Of a stretch of DNA of 64,000 nt, positions 37,153 to 46,993 are shown piece by piece (position 1 is the stretch's first letter; each line of letters begins with the position of its first letter). Position numbers and translations under genes: made by a program. Location: NCBI GenBank assembly GCA_002733645.1, contig NVWL01000004.1, forward strand, positions 62,001-126,000, in the 5' to 3' direction. The notes beneath the pieces were generated by a model. The model saw nothing but the letters and a program-made list of their open reading frames with translations, had not been told where the DNA came from and made no database searches. The DNA comes from Oceanobacter sp. (GTDB taxonomy: Bacteria > Pseudomonadota > Gammaproteobacteria > Pseudomonadales > Oceanobacteraceae).

Positions 37153-39273
37153 TTACATTTCAGCCCAAACCAACGGCCCAAAGGCAACGATGACCAAAGC
37201 CGTAGCCATAGTCACTAAGGGCAACAATATTTTCTCGTGGCGATACCAAAAACTCTCGCCCACGGTCTCTAGTTTCGATAAACGAATTTCTTCTTCCCCT
37301 ACGACTTGCCTTGTCAGTAGATGATTAAGTGCCACTGGCGGACTCAAGTATCCCAACTCAAAGGCCACCAGCGTGACCATCCAAAAGTGAATAGGGTCAA
37401 TACCGGCTTTATAAGCAATACTGGCGATACTCGCACTCACCAATAACACAGCACCGTATGGATCCATGATCATGCCGATCAATACCAAGATAGTGACCAG
37501 CAGCAACATGGCCATCCACACCGAGCTGAATTCTGCAGGCAAGAGTGCCATTAACTCTGCGCGTTCAATCACACCGCCGATGGTCATGGTTGTGCCCATT
37601 AACATCAGCAGCGCCCCAATGTGTACGGAAGCTTCTGACGTAGAGGATTGCAACGTTGTAAACAGGCTAGGTTTTTCTTCTAGATTAGACGTTGGGTTTT
37701 TCTGACGTTCTCTTTTATTCGCAAATCGTTCATACGCCAGAATCACGATCAAGAGCACGGGCAGCACCGTCGGTGCAGAAAATTCATCTAAGTACGCTGC
37801 TAAAACCAGTGCATAAATGAATAATGTCGCGGCAATTAATATCACGTAAGGAATCAGTGGTTTTAATGCCTGAACAAACCCGGACCAAACCTCGCCCTTA
37901 TGCTCATTGATACTTAGTGATTCATCAGCATTAGTAGTCACCTTTTTACTTGAAATAAAGGCGTAAAATGCAAATAACGCGGTGGTGAGTAAGAATACTT
38001 TCACACCCCAACTAAATAATTGATCTGTGGTAACTTCATTATTTAATGCCGCCACAATCACTACCAACAAACAAGGCCGTAAGACTACACCAAGCGATCC
38101 TGACATTGCGGTCGCCGCCAGTGCCAATTGCCTACGCGCGCCTGCTCGACGAACTTCCATGTAAACCAAACTACCCACGGCAATCACAAAAATTCCCGAA
38201 CCGCCGGTGTACGCTGTTGGAATAGCCGAGACTGCAACCGCGACCACCGCTAGCATTTCTGGACGCAGGTTGAACGGCCGAAATACATCGAATACTTTCT
38301 GAGCCATATCCGTGCGTTTTAGCAACATGCCAATCAAAACGTACAAGGCGACATTCAACATCAAAGACGCCAGTTCCATCATTTGATTGATATAAATACC
38401 AATGCCCGATGCATGACCATCAAGAATAAAATAGCTACCCGAAATAAGCGTAAAGATCGCATACAGTGGCGTCGCCAAAATCGCACTGCCAATATTGCCG
38501 CCTTTTTCAGCCTCTACTGGCACCTTGATGAATTGGTAGACACAAATTCCGATGGCCGAACCAAACCCGATTATCCATATCCACAACAACACCAAATGCT
38601 CAGGAATAACATTAATTCCTGCGGATAACGCGACCCCTTTGAAGCTAACCATGGACGAAAATAAAATTCCAAAAGCCAGCATCTGAGCAACCGCCGACAC
38701 CCGATAATCAAGTACCGTTAATGCCGGACGCAAAGATATATGATGCTTACGGAACAATGCAGTACCGCCACAGATCAAGACCAGTACCGCAAGCATAATG
38801 CCCGAGGCTCGCATACGCACTTCACCAAGATCCGCCACCCATTTTTCAATAGCGCGGAAAGTTTTTACGTTAGGAGTAATCCGTTCAACGATGCTGTTGT
38901 AGCGATCTACACGGAAGCGACATTCTTTTTGTGCCGCCACAATTGACTGCCTTAGAACGTCAGGGGAAACCGGTTCTGCCGCCAGCAAATCAAACTCATC
39001 ATCGACACTGGCAGCCTGTTCTCGCATGGCTCGCTGTAATGCTGTTTCAATATCTAGTTCAGGGTTACAGGGAGGCGCAACCGGATCAATACGAAGTTGG
39101 TAATACCCTTCCCATGTATCGCCGCCAAACTGTAATAATTGTGCATGAATTTTATGGCTGGTATTCAGTAAAACAACCACGACCAAGATCAATAGAACAG
39201 GCAAGGTCGATAACCAACGGTAAGCCTGAGATTTAGGGAGGTACGTAGTCTGATCCATTAGAACATCAACCAT
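37153..39273 (-). CDS. TRAP transporter large permease with fused N-terminal small-subunit-like part
   Basis: About 706 residues from the ATG at 39273 (another at 39258). An N-terminal helix, a soluble loop with acidic residues, and three or more helices precede the DctM-type permease, with signature stretches AMSGSLGVVLRPCLLVVIVAA and FELGYLSPPVALNHLLTRQ, about 13 membrane helices in all. Large permeases of this length combine DctQ- and DctM-like parts. TRAP systems import organic acids by sodium symport with a periplasmic binding protein, but no binding-protein gene is adjacent, so the substrate is unknown. The longer open frame upstream lacks hydrophobic or conserved sequence. Confidence 0.78.
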   Translation of the reverse strand: MVDVLMDQTTYLPKSQAYRWLSTLPVLLILVVVVLLNTSHKIHAQLLQFGGDTWEGYYQLRIDPVAPPCNPELDIETALQRAMREQAASVDDEFDLLAAEPVSPDVLRQSIVAAQKECRFRVDRYNSIVERITPNVKTFRAIEKWVADLGEVRMRASGIMLAVLVLICGGTALFRKHHISLRPALTVLDYRVSAVAQMLAFGILFSSMVSFKGVALSAGINVIPEHLVLLWIWIIGFGSAIGICVYQFIKVPVEAEKGGNIGSAILATPLYAIFTLISGSYFILDGHASGIGIYINQMMELASLMLNVALYVLIGMLLKRTDMAQKVFDVFRPFNLRPEMLAVVAVAVSAIPTAYTGGSGIFVIAVGSLVYMEVRRAGARRQLALAATAMSGSLGVVLRPCLLVVIVAALNNEVTTDQLFSWGVKVFLLTTALFAFYAFISSKKVTTNADESLSINEHKGEVWSGFVQALKPLIPYVILIAATLFIYALVLAAYLDEFSAPTVLPVLLIVILAYERFANKRERQKNPTSNLEEKPSLFTTLQSSTSEASVHIGALLMLMGTTMTIGGVIERAELMALLPAEFSSVWMAMLLLVTILVLIGMIMDPYGAVLLVSASIASIAYKAGIDPIHFWMVTLVAFELGYLSPPVALNHLLTRQVVGEEEIRLSKLETVGESFWYRHEKILLPLVTMATALVIVAFGPLVWAEM

Positions 39274-39411
39274 ATTATTTTTATTTGTATACGCATGATC
39301 ATACACAGAAACAGGACACCACAAAAATATCCAAACCTGTGCACAGTCGTCCAGTAACGGTAGGATGCTCCTAAAGCACTGGCAGCCAATTTTTTTTTCA
39401 AGAGAACAACG

Positions 39412-40146
39412 ATGAGTGATGCTGAGAACACCCACCTAGATGACATGCCAAATATCGAAAAAACGTGCCTAACACCTATCGATACTGATGCCTTAATGCC
39501 CCGTAACGATACGCAAACCAAGCCTCGAATATTGCTACTTTATGGCTCTCTGCGTGAGCGTTCATTCAGCCGACTAGCAACAGAGGAAGCCGCACGTATT
39601 CTGGAATTTTTTGGTGCAGAAACCCGTACGTATAATCCTTCAGGATTACCACTACCAGAGGATACCGACGCCGATCATCCCAAAGTGCAGGAATTACGTG
39701 ATCTAGCAAATTGGTGTGAAGGCATGGTGTGGTGCAGCCCAGAACGTCATGGTGCCATGACCGGCGTGATGAAAGCGCAAATCGACTGGATACCACTGGC
39801 ATTACAAGGTGTGCGCCCTACTCAGGGGAAAACGCTGGCGATTATGCAAGTATGCGGCGGCTCGCAATCATTTAATGCCGTTAACCAAATGCGAATTCTA
39901 GGCCGCTGGATGCGCATGGTGACCATCCCTAACCAGTCATCTGTGGCGAAAGCTTGGATGGAGTTTGACGATGACAATCGCATGAAGCCGTCGTCGTATT
40001 ACGACCGCATTGTCGACGTGATGGAAGAGCTCACCAAGTTCACGCTATTGCTGCGTGATAATAAAGACTACTTTGTAGATCGTTATTCCGAACGAAAAGA
40101 AAGCGCCGAGGAATTTCGAAAGCGCATTGATACTCGCTCCATATAA
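39412..40146 (+). CDS. arsH: ArsH-type NADPH-dependent FMN reductase
   Basis: 244 residues. The flavodoxin-like FMN site [17 protein letters not shown] and the ArsH blocks [20 protein letters not shown] and [21 protein letters not shown] are clear. ArsH oxidises trivalent organoarsenicals or acts as a quinone/azo reductase. No arsR, arsB or arsC is nearby, which is unusual for arsH. It is divergent from the TRAP permease gene across about 140 bases. Confidence 0.9.
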   Translation: MSDAENTHLDDMPNIEKTCLTPIDTDALMPRNDTQTKPRILLLYGSLRERSFSRLATEEAARILEFFGAETRTYNPSGLPLPEDTDADHPKVQELRDLANWCEGMVWCSPERHGAMTGVMKAQIDWIPLALQGVRPTQGKTLAIMQVCGGSQSFNAVNQMRILGRWMRMVTIPNQSSVAKAWMEFDDDNRMKPSSYYDRIVDVMEELTKFTLLLRDNKDYFVDRYSERKESAEEFRKRIDTRSI

Positions 40147-40182
40147 CTAACGCCTAAGAAACATCGCAAATTAAACGGCGGA

Positions 40183-41562
40183 CTAAACCTTCACCAGTCC
40201 GCCCTTTTCGTAGCCTAAGCGGCCGGTGCGTACTTTCTGTCGCTGAATTCCCGGCACCGGACGCAGCATAAAGACATCACCATTACGCCCCGTCATCGTT
40301 TGTGGCACGCCACAGCCCTTGGCTAATCCTGCGTGTGCTTTCATGTGAACATCCTCACCATGCACAGGGATAGATATTTGCGGCTGCACCCATTTATACA
40401 GGGTTTCAAGCTCCTCTTGGGCTGGATGTCCCGAAGCATGAATGGGAAGCTCAGCGTCATCAGCGGTAATCACTTCGACCCCCATGCTCTTGAGTTGGCT
40501 AATGATGCCTTCAATCGCTTCTTCATTACCGGGAATCGCACGGGCACTAAAGATCACCCGATCACCGGCTTCTAAATCAAAATCAGGGTGTGTGCCTGCC
40601 GCTAAACGGCGCAGCGCACTGTGCGGCTCACCTTGGCTTCCTGTAGCAACCGCTAACACTTCACAGCGGGGTAAATACCCCAAATGCCCGGTATCGACCG
40701 AGCCAGCACTGAATGGCCAAACTCCCGCGCGTTTTGCGCACTGGTGCATATTAATCATGGAGCGACCGTACAAGCCCATATAGCGACCGGTATCGTCCGC
40801 CACATGCGATAGCGTTAATAGCCGCGCGACGTTACTGCCAAAACAGGTGACGATGACACGTCCTTTAGCGCTTTCTATATAGCGACGTAAGCCATCGTAC
40901 AAATCGCCTTCGGACACCGAATGCCCAGACGTCGTGGCATTAGTGGAATCACACACCATCGCCACTACGCCTTCATCTGCTAACTTGGTAAACGTCTCTT
41001 TTTTATAACCGTGCCCTATCACAGGATCAGGGTCGAGTTTCCAATCCCCGGTATGAAACACATTGCCCACTGGCGTACGAATCATTAATGCATTCGGGTC
41101 AGGGATCGAATGGGTTAATTCTAAAAACTCGACATCGAACGGGCCTATATTCAGGCGTTCGCCAGTCTCAGGAATTATGATTTTTACTTGATGCAACAAA
41201 CCGTGTTCGGCGAGTTTCTTTTTGAGTACTTCCGCAGTAAATCGCGTGCAATAAATAGGGCAGCGTAATTTGTGCCACAAATACGGTACGGCACCCACGT
41301 GATCTTCGTGCGCATGGGTAATAATCAAACCGGCCAATTGATCTTTACGCGCTTCGATAAATTCAGGATCCGGCATTTGCGTATCAGGTTCGCCGGAATG
41401 ATGACGAGTGCCATCGGCACTCACTCTGCCCGGTTTCGGAAACGTCACGCCGCAATCGACCATCAGCCAGTGTCCATCATGGCCATAGAGATTCATATTC
41501 ATCCCAATCTCGCCAGTGCCGCCAAGGGGTAGGAAGATTAAATCGGTGGACGAGGGTGTCAT
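40183..41562 (-). CDS. RNase J-like metallo-beta-lactamase ribonuclease
   Basis: 459 residues. Metal site HAHEDH (83-88), second-shell FHTGDWKLDPDP, and the beta-CASP blocks AVATGSQGEPHSAL, FSARAIPGNEEA and IHASGHPAQEEL that mark RNase J. It is shorter than Bacillus RNase J1 (555) because the C-terminal domain is missing, as in several proteobacterial homologues. Gammaproteobacteria rely mainly on RNase E, so its role is not obvious. Its start overlaps the GDPD gene's stop by four bases. Confidence 0.85.
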   Translation of the reverse strand: MTPSSTDLIFLPLGGTGEIGMNMNLYGHDGHWLMVDCGVTFPKPGRVSADGTRHHSGEPDTQMPDPEFIEARKDQLAGLIITHAHEDHVGAVPYLWHKLRCPIYCTRFTAEVLKKKLAEHGLLHQVKIIIPETGERLNIGPFDVEFLELTHSIPDPNALMIRTPVGNVFHTGDWKLDPDPVIGHGYKKETFTKLADEGVVAMVCDSTNATTSGHSVSEGDLYDGLRRYIESAKGRVIVTCFGSNVARLLTLSHVADDTGRYMGLYGRSMINMHQCAKRAGVWPFSAGSVDTGHLGYLPRCEVLAVATGSQGEPHSALRRLAAGTHPDFDLEAGDRVIFSARAIPGNEEAIEGIISQLKSMGVEVITADDAELPIHASGHPAQEELETLYKWVQPQISIPVHGEDVHMKAHAGLAKGCGVPQTMTGRNGDVFMLRPVPGIQRQKVRTGRLGYEKGGLVKV

Positions 41563-42530
41563 TGTTTATCCTTTAAGCTGAGTTCTGGCATGTGCGAAGG
41601 AGAAATATCGGTAATGATGATATCGGCACCGTGATCAATGGCGATGGAAAATGCTTTAGGCGTATCCACTAAAAACGTGCCAAATAAAACGCGCTCATGA
41701 TGCAATTTTTTAATAGACGAATACGACATCACCACCGTAGGGCTCATTAACATATCGGCACCAGCATCCGTTACGGTTGATAATGGACGACTCGGAAAAA
41801 CAAAGGTTTTTAACGCCGACCATGCCCCCACTTTGTTCCAGTTTTCACCAGCGTAAAAGGCTGGATATGACAACACTTTCGTTATTTTGTAGTCACTAAA
41901 CTGCGATTCGAGTATGTGAATGTGCGCCGACTTCGGCACTTCAATAAAGATTGGATTGCTTATCTCAGCCGCAATAAGCTGATGATAAATTTCAGCCGCG
42001 TATTCAAAGGCTGATTGAGTCATTTTTTCTTGAATTTTCAAATCCAAATAGAGGATTTTATTCGGGTGATCCTTGGCAAAATCAAACGCCTCCGATAACG
42101 AGATGAGCGAATGATACCCTCCAGCCGCTGTTTGGTTTTTTGCATTTAAAAATCGACATTCAAATACACGAGTCAATTCATCAAAGGCGATGTCTTTGAT
42201 CAACACCTGCTCAAAAGGCGCGCCATCTTTGCGACGACAGCTATCCTCGTTGATCCACGGGTCATGCGCCAACACAGGGATACTGTCTCCAGTAAGCACG
42301 AGATCAACTTCGATGCCATCGTAGTGAGGATTGCCCAAGGTGGCTTGTATGGCTGCCATCGAATTCAAAGGCTCACTGCCGCTACTGGCTCCATGGGCTA
42401 AAAATACTGGAGCCCTCTTTGCGGATGCACTATTACTGTTTGTGTTCTCAAGAAACAAGGGGGTCAGCGGAGCAAAACTGCAAGCAGAGAGACACGCGCA
42501 CAGTGCTAGAACGATGTATCTATTTATCAT
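41559..42530 (-). CDS. Glycerophosphodiester phosphodiesterase-like lipoprotein
   Basis: 323 residues from the ATG at 42530, which gives a lipoprotein signal with lipobox LSAC (residues 15-18). The GDPD fold shows as FLAHGASSG (HGxxG-like), GIEVDLVLTGDSIPVLAHDP and YLDLKIQEK. It would hydrolyse glycerophosphodiesters in the periplasm, though the entry loop differs from GlpQ and the substrate is unsure. It overlaps the DCC-family gene by 11 bases and the RNase J-like gene by four, so all three are co-transcribed. Confidence 0.8.
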   Translation of the reverse strand: MINRYIVLALCACLSACSFAPLTPLFLENTNSNSASAKRAPVFLAHGASSGSEPLNSMAAIQATLGNPHYDGIEVDLVLTGDSIPVLAHDPWINEDSCRRKDGAPFEQVLIKDIAFDELTRVFECRFLNAKNQTAAGGYHSLISLSEAFDFAKDHPNKILYLDLKIQEKMTQSAFEYAAEIYHQLIAAEISNPIFIEVPKSAHIHILESQFSDYKITKVLSYPAFYAGENWNKVGAWSALKTFVFPSRPLSTVTDAGADMLMSPTVVMSYSSIKKLHHERVLFGTFLVDTPKAFSIAIDHGADIIITDISPSHMPELSLKDKQ

Positions 42531-42942
42531 TCGAGCTAGCACTATCAATCGAACATCCTTTCGGCCCGCACGTGTCACAACGCTCTCTGCCCGTCAGCCA
42601 GCCTGAAACCTTATAGCGGTTTCGGGCAAACCAAAGATACGCCTTATCCGCAAACCAGCGAATCACCGGCCAACGCAAGGGAGCGTATAGATAACCCTTG
42701 CCCACTAGCCCCCACGCTTTGTGAGCGACATCTAAACCTAAAATGATACGACCATCCGGATACTCGGCGTGTAAGATGTCACTCGCCGCCTGCGGATCGA
42801 TATGCGGATAGCGCTCTGTAAAGCCCGGCTCCTGAATATCGACCATCCGCATTTTCTGGCCTTTGTCGCGCTTCATGAGCTGGGTTACTTCCGCCACACA
42901 CAGCGGGCACTGGCCATCGTAATACAGGGTAAGTTCTGTCAT
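42520..42942 (-). CDS. DCC-family thiol-disulfide oxidoreductase-like protein (DUF393)
   Basis: 140 residues from the ATG at 42942, with GGAGAG as ribosome site; the longer frame adds 19 unlikely residues. The family motif YYDGQCPLCVAEV (DxxCxxC) is at the N-terminus, and a second cysteine cluster, CDTCGPKGC, is at the C-terminus. The C-terminal cluster is an addition that may bind a metal. Role in thiol chemistry is inferred from the family. Confidence 0.85.
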   Translation of the reverse strand: MTELTLYYDGQCPLCVAEVTQLMKRDKGQKMRMVDIQEPGFTERYPHIDPQAASDILHAEYPDGRIILGLDVAHKAWGLVGKGYLYAPLRWPVIRWFADKAYLWFARNRYKVSGWLTGRERCDTCGPKGCSIDSASSNDK

Positions 42943-43039
42943 TTCACTCTCCGGTTTCAGCTGCTGCACATAAGCGCAGTCGTTGGTACAATACCGCACA
43001 GAATATTTCTTATTTTCACGTATTTAGAGACGAGACACC

Positions 43040-44878
43040 ATGCCTCAGTATCGCTCAAAGACCTCAACCGCTGGCCGTAATATGGCTGGAGCCCGCGCCC
43101 TATGGCGTGCCACGGGTATGAAAGACGACGATTTCCAGAAGCCAATTATCGCTGTTGCCAACTCATTTACGCAGTTTGTACCGGGCCACGTGCATCTAAA
43201 AGACATGGGTCAACTGGTTGCGCGTGAGATCGAACGAGCCGGTGGTGTGGCAAAAGAGTTCAATACGATTGCAGTCGATGACGGTATCGCCATGGGGCAC
43301 GACGGCATGCTTTACAGCTTACCTAGCCGTGAACTGATCGCCGACTCGGTAGAATACATGGTTAACGCACACTGTGCTGATGCCATCGTTTGTATCTCTA
43401 ACTGCGACAAGATCACACCGGGAATGCTGCTGGCGTCTTTGCGTTTAAACATCCCTGTGATTTTTGTGTCTGGCGGCCCAATGGAAGCCGGCAAAACCAA
43501 ACTTGCGGAGCACAAGCTCGATTTGGTTGATGCTATGGTGATCGCCGCGGATGATTCCGCCTCGGACGAAAAAGTCGCTGAGTACGAGCGCAGCGCTTGC
43601 CCTACTTGTGGTTCTTGTTCTGGCATGTTCACCGCCAACTCAATGAACTGCCTAATGGAAGCTCTGGGCTTAGCGCTACCGGGCAATGGTTCAGTACTAG
43701 CGACTCATAGTGATCGCGAGCAGCTGTTCTTAGAAGCCGGTCGTACGATTGTTAAAAACGCGAAAAAATATTACGAAGAAGACGATGAGTCGGTATTACC
43801 ACGCTCTATCGCCAACTTTAAAGCGTTTGAAAATGCCATGTCTCTCGACATCGTTATGGGTGGTTCAACCAACACCATTCTCCACCTACTAGCAGCGGCA
43901 CAAGAAGCGGAACTCGATTTCGATTTAAAAGACATCGACCGTTTATCTCGTGTGGTTCCGCAGTTATGTAAAGTGGCACCTAACTCGCCGCTATACCATA
44001 TGGAAGACGTTCATCGTGCCGGCGGCATCATGGCTATTTTGGGTGAAATCGACCGTGCCGGTTTACTCCACAGCGAACTTCCTACCGTGCACAGCGCCAC
44101 GATGAAAGATGCCCTAGATAAGTGGGACATCATGCGCAGCCCAAGCGAAGACGTGATTAAATTCTACAAAGCTGGCCCTGCAGGGATACCTACGCAAACT
44201 GCGTTTAGCCAAAGCACACGCTACCCAACGGTTGACGGTGACCGTGAGAACGGCTGTATTCGTAATCTCGCCAACGCTTATTCCCTCGAAGGCGGGCTGG
44301 CTGTTCTTTACGGCAACATAGCCCTTGATGGCTGTGTCGTTAAAACCGCCGGTGTGGATGAAAGTATCCACGTATTCCAAGGTAAAGCGAAAATCTTTGA
44401 AAGCCAAGACGATGCCGTTCGCGGAATTTTAGCGGATGAAGTGGTCGCCGGTGATATCGTGATTATCCGCTACGAAGGCCCGAAAGGCGGCCCGGGTATG
44501 CAAGAAATGCTGTACCCAACGTCTTACCTTAAATCGAAAGGCTTAGGAAAAGACTGTGCATTACTCACCGACGGTCGCTTCTCTGGTGGAACATCTGGCT
44601 TGTCTATTGGCCACTGTTCACCAGAAGCTGCCTCTGGTGGTGCGATTGGCTTGTTGCAAGATGGCGACATCATCAATATTGATATCCCTAACCGCACGAT
44701 CAATGCTGATCTTTCCGTTGAAGAGTTTTCCCACCGTCGTCATGAGCAAGACAAAAAAGGGTGGAAGCCTGCGGAAGAGCGTCCTCGTAAGGTGACAACA
44801 GCGTTGAAGGTATACGCTAAGTTCGCCACCAGCGCCGATAAAGGTGCGGTACGAGATAAAACGATGCTGGACGATTAA
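43040..44878 (+). CDS. ilvD: Dihydroxy-acid dehydratase
   Basis: 612 residues, like E. coli IlvD (616). Iron-sulfur cysteines lie in [13 protein letters not shown] and [18 protein letters not shown]; the C-terminal signature [15 protein letters not shown] is intact. It catalyses the third step of isoleucine and valine synthesis, making 2-oxo acids. Monocistronic, with a strong terminator. Confidence 0.97.
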   Translation: MPQYRSKTSTAGRNMAGARALWRATGMKDDDFQKPIIAVANSFTQFVPGHVHLKDMGQLVAREIERAGGVAKEFNTIAVDDGIAMGHDGMLYSLPSRELIADSVEYMVNAHCADAIVCISNCDKITPGMLLASLRLNIPVIFVSGGPMEAGKTKLAEHKLDLVDAMVIAADDSASDEKVAEYERSACPTCGSCSGMFTANSMNCLMEALGLALPGNGSVLATHSDREQLFLEAGRTIVKNAKKYYEEDDESVLPRSIANFKAFENAMSLDIVMGGSTNTILHLLAAAQEAELDFDLKDIDRLSRVVPQLCKVAPNSPLYHMEDVHRAGGIMAILGEIDRAGLLHSELPTVHSATMKDALDKWDIMRSPSEDVIKFYKAGPAGIPTQTAFSQSTRYPTVDGDRENGCIRNLANAYSLEGGLAVLYGNIALDGCVVKTAGVDESIHVFQGKAKIFESQDDAVRGILADEVVAGDIVIIRYEGPKGGPGMQEMLYPTSYLKSKGLGKDCALLTDGRFSGGTSGLSIGHCSPEAASGGAIGLLQDGDIINIDIPNRTINADLSVEEFSHRRHEQDKKGWKPAEERPRKVTTALKVYAKFATSADKGAVRDKTMLDD

Positions 44879-44895
44879 TCATAAATAATATTATT

Positions 44896-44920
44896 AACGG
44901 GGGCTTAGCCCCCGTTTTTA
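44896..44920 (+). terminator. Terminator of ilvD
   Basis: AACGGGGGC (44896-44904) and GCCCCCGTT (44908-44916) pair around a TTA loop, followed by a T run. Confidence 0.9.
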
Positions 44921-44943
44921 TTCACGCAATAACTGGATGCTTT

Positions 44944-45426
44944 ATGAAGAGTTTTATTAAAAATACAGGCCGTATTTTTTCTGCACTTTGCTTAGTCGCA
45001 GTATCGCAAGCGGCACTCGCTCAGAAAATCAACATGGTCGACAGTATAGATGCAAACCAGTGCTCTCTGATCGCTCAAGAAAGCTGCAGCAGCGCAAAAA
45101 GCGAAGGCGTTAAAGTTTGTACTGAAAAACATAAAGAAGCGGCACGAAAATTAAACGCCGACTCGATTATGCTTGGTACTATTAACACCTCAAAACACCG
45201 CAAACCAAGCTTAACCGGCGGAATTAAATCCGTCACCATCACTGAAGTTCCTGCAAGCTATTACGCGTGTAATGTGAAAGAAAAAACATCATCAAACGCT
45301 ACAACTAGCGGCAACACCGCCTCTATTGAAGCGCGCTTAAACACACTCAACCGCTTAAAAGAAAAAGCGTTAATCAGTGAAGCAGAGTACTCAAAGAAAC
45401 GACAAGAAATCCTCGACGATTTATAA
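44944..45426 (+). CDS. Secreted protein with C-terminal SHOCT-like domain
   Basis: 160 residues. Signal peptide with cleavage near SQAALAQ (about residue 27). The mature part has four cysteines in a DUF4156-like arrangement (CSLIAQESC, KVC, YAC). The last ~33 residues (IEARLNTLNRLKEKALISEA and on) look like a SHOCT oligomerisation tail. Function unknown. Confidence 0.6.
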   Translation: MKSFIKNTGRIFSALCLVAVSQAALAQKINMVDSIDANQCSLIAQESCSSAKSEGVKVCTEKHKEAARKLNADSIMLGTINTSKHRKPSLTGGIKSVTITEVPASYYACNVKEKTSSNATTSGNTASIEARLNTLNRLKEKALISEAEYSKKRQEILDDL

Positions 45427-45429
45427 ATA

Positions 45430-45468
45430 ATAAAAACGAGGCCAGAGAATTTACCTGGCCTTATTTTA
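45430..45468. terminator. Bidirectional terminator between SHOCT protein and ccoG
   Basis: AGGCCAG (45439-45445) and CTGGCCT (45454-45460) form a stem with A-rich sequence on the left and T-rich sequence on the right, serving both convergent genes. Confidence 0.75.
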
Positions 45469-45469
45469 T

Positions 45470-46882
45470 TTAGCGCACGCTACCCGCAAGAAATGTCGAA
45501 GTTTTAGCTAGCTCAATACCCTCTGCAGAAAATACAAAAGCCACCTCGGTTCGGCGCTGTCTTGCGCTATCCGTACAAACACGATAGTTTTTTGTCACAA
45601 CCTTTCCGTCAGGTAGATGAATGCCTTCTGGCCCCTCAAGTATAAAGCCATTACTGTTTTCTGGCGTTCGCAACGAGACACGCAGCTTAAGTGACTTGGG
45701 ATAAAAACTTTCCAACTCTACCGTATAGGTATTGCAGATTTGGCCATTAGGCAACTGAGTAAACAAGTTCGTGCGATCACGCTCTATGCCTATGTGTAGC
45801 TGGTCGCGCCCAATTACCGCCAAATTTAGCGCTATGATCGACACTATAAAAATCGTTAGGTACGCCATTGCCCGCCAGCGAAATAGCGGCGCTATCGCAT
45901 TATGCAACTGAGCACCTGCTCTTTTATTTAAGGGAGTACTCAATGTGTGTTGTGAATAAAAGCCAATTAATCCTTTCTCGCGGTTTAACTGCGTCATGAC
46001 GCTGTCACAGGCATCGATACATGCACCACAGTCAATACAGGCCGCTTGTAATCCCTCTCGAATATCAATCCCTGTAGGGCAAACCTGCACGCACAATGTG
46101 CAGTCAACGCAATCGCCTGACTGAGTCGAATGACCAGAACCTTTTGGCTCTCCTCGCAATGCGTCATAAGACACTGTGCGTGTATCGTCATCAAACATCA
46201 CACTTTGGAATCGTGAATATGGACACGCATGCAAACAAATTTTCTCTCTCACTAAGCCCGCGTTTAAATACGTTAGCCCTGCCATTATCATTACCCACGA
46301 CCATACCCCTAGATCGGAATTGCCTGATACAACACCATTCAACACGTCTCGGATCGGTACGAAATACCCGGTAAATGTGATCGCCGTTATCAAGGCGATC
46401 GCTCCCCAGATGACGTGTTTACCGATACACCGGTAGTATTGTGGCGACGCCCAAGCTGTTGATGCCTGTTTTTTCCGACGCCATGCCGGTCCTTCTAATG
46501 CATTCTCAACTCGCAAAAAAAGCCAAGTCCAAACACTTTGAGGGCAAGCAAAACCACACCAAATACGACCAAACGTGAGGGCTACGACAAATAGCCCGAA
46601 AGCGGCGACAATTAATATGCCTGCTAGCAGAGAGAGGTCATTCCAACCAAGCTGAGACCCGAAAAAGAACAAACGTCGGTCATCAATGGAAAACAAGATC
46701 CAAGGCTGTCCGTCTGATTGCCCCCATACCAAAGCAAAATATGCGAAAAGTAACGGCCAACTCACCATGCGTCTCAGTTGAGAATACACGCCGGGAAACA
46801 TGCGCACGTGAATTTTATCCGAGGCAAAAACAGACGCATTTTTGTGCTCGGTATGATGTTCAACAACTGGAATTCGCTCCAT
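45470..46882 (-). CDS. ccoG: Cytochrome c oxidase accessory protein CcoG (FixG/RdxA)
   Basis: 470 residues with about five membrane helices, the marker FGRIWCGFACPQSVWTWLF, then two ferredoxin-type clusters: CVDCTLCVQVCPTGIDIREG and CIDCGACIDACD. The C-terminal ~100 residues form an Ig-like periplasmic domain. CcoG helps reduce copper for cbb3 oxidase assembly. The ccoNOQP genes are not in the window. It is divergent from a MocR regulator gene. Confidence 0.93.
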   Translation of the reverse strand: MERIPVVEHHTEHKNASVFASDKIHVRMFPGVYSQLRRMVSWPLLFAYFALVWGQSDGQPWILFSIDDRRLFFFGSQLGWNDLSLLAGILIVAAFGLFVVALTFGRIWCGFACPQSVWTWLFLRVENALEGPAWRRKKQASTAWASPQYYRCIGKHVIWGAIALITAITFTGYFVPIRDVLNGVVSGNSDLGVWSWVMIMAGLTYLNAGLVREKICLHACPYSRFQSVMFDDDTRTVSYDALRGEPKGSGHSTQSGDCVDCTLCVQVCPTGIDIREGLQAACIDCGACIDACDSVMTQLNREKGLIGFYSQHTLSTPLNKRAGAQLHNAIAPLFRWRAMAYLTIFIVSIIALNLAVIGRDQLHIGIERDRTNLFTQLPNGQICNTYTVELESFYPKSLKLRVSLRTPENSNGFILEGPEGIHLPDGKVVTKNYRVCTDSARQRRTEVAFVFSAEGIELAKTSTFLAGSVR

Positions 46883-46993
46883 AGCACTGCCTTATGAGCT
46901 GTGAATATGGAGGTAGCCTAATGGCGCAACCTGTATAGGTTAAGGCACAAAAAAATGATATTTTATAGGCACAGATTGAAAGACGAGTGACTT

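Noticed and set aside
37153-39435. Longer reading frame of the TRAP permease
   Set aside because: The first ~54 codons show no conserved or hydrophobic pattern and run into the arsH start region.
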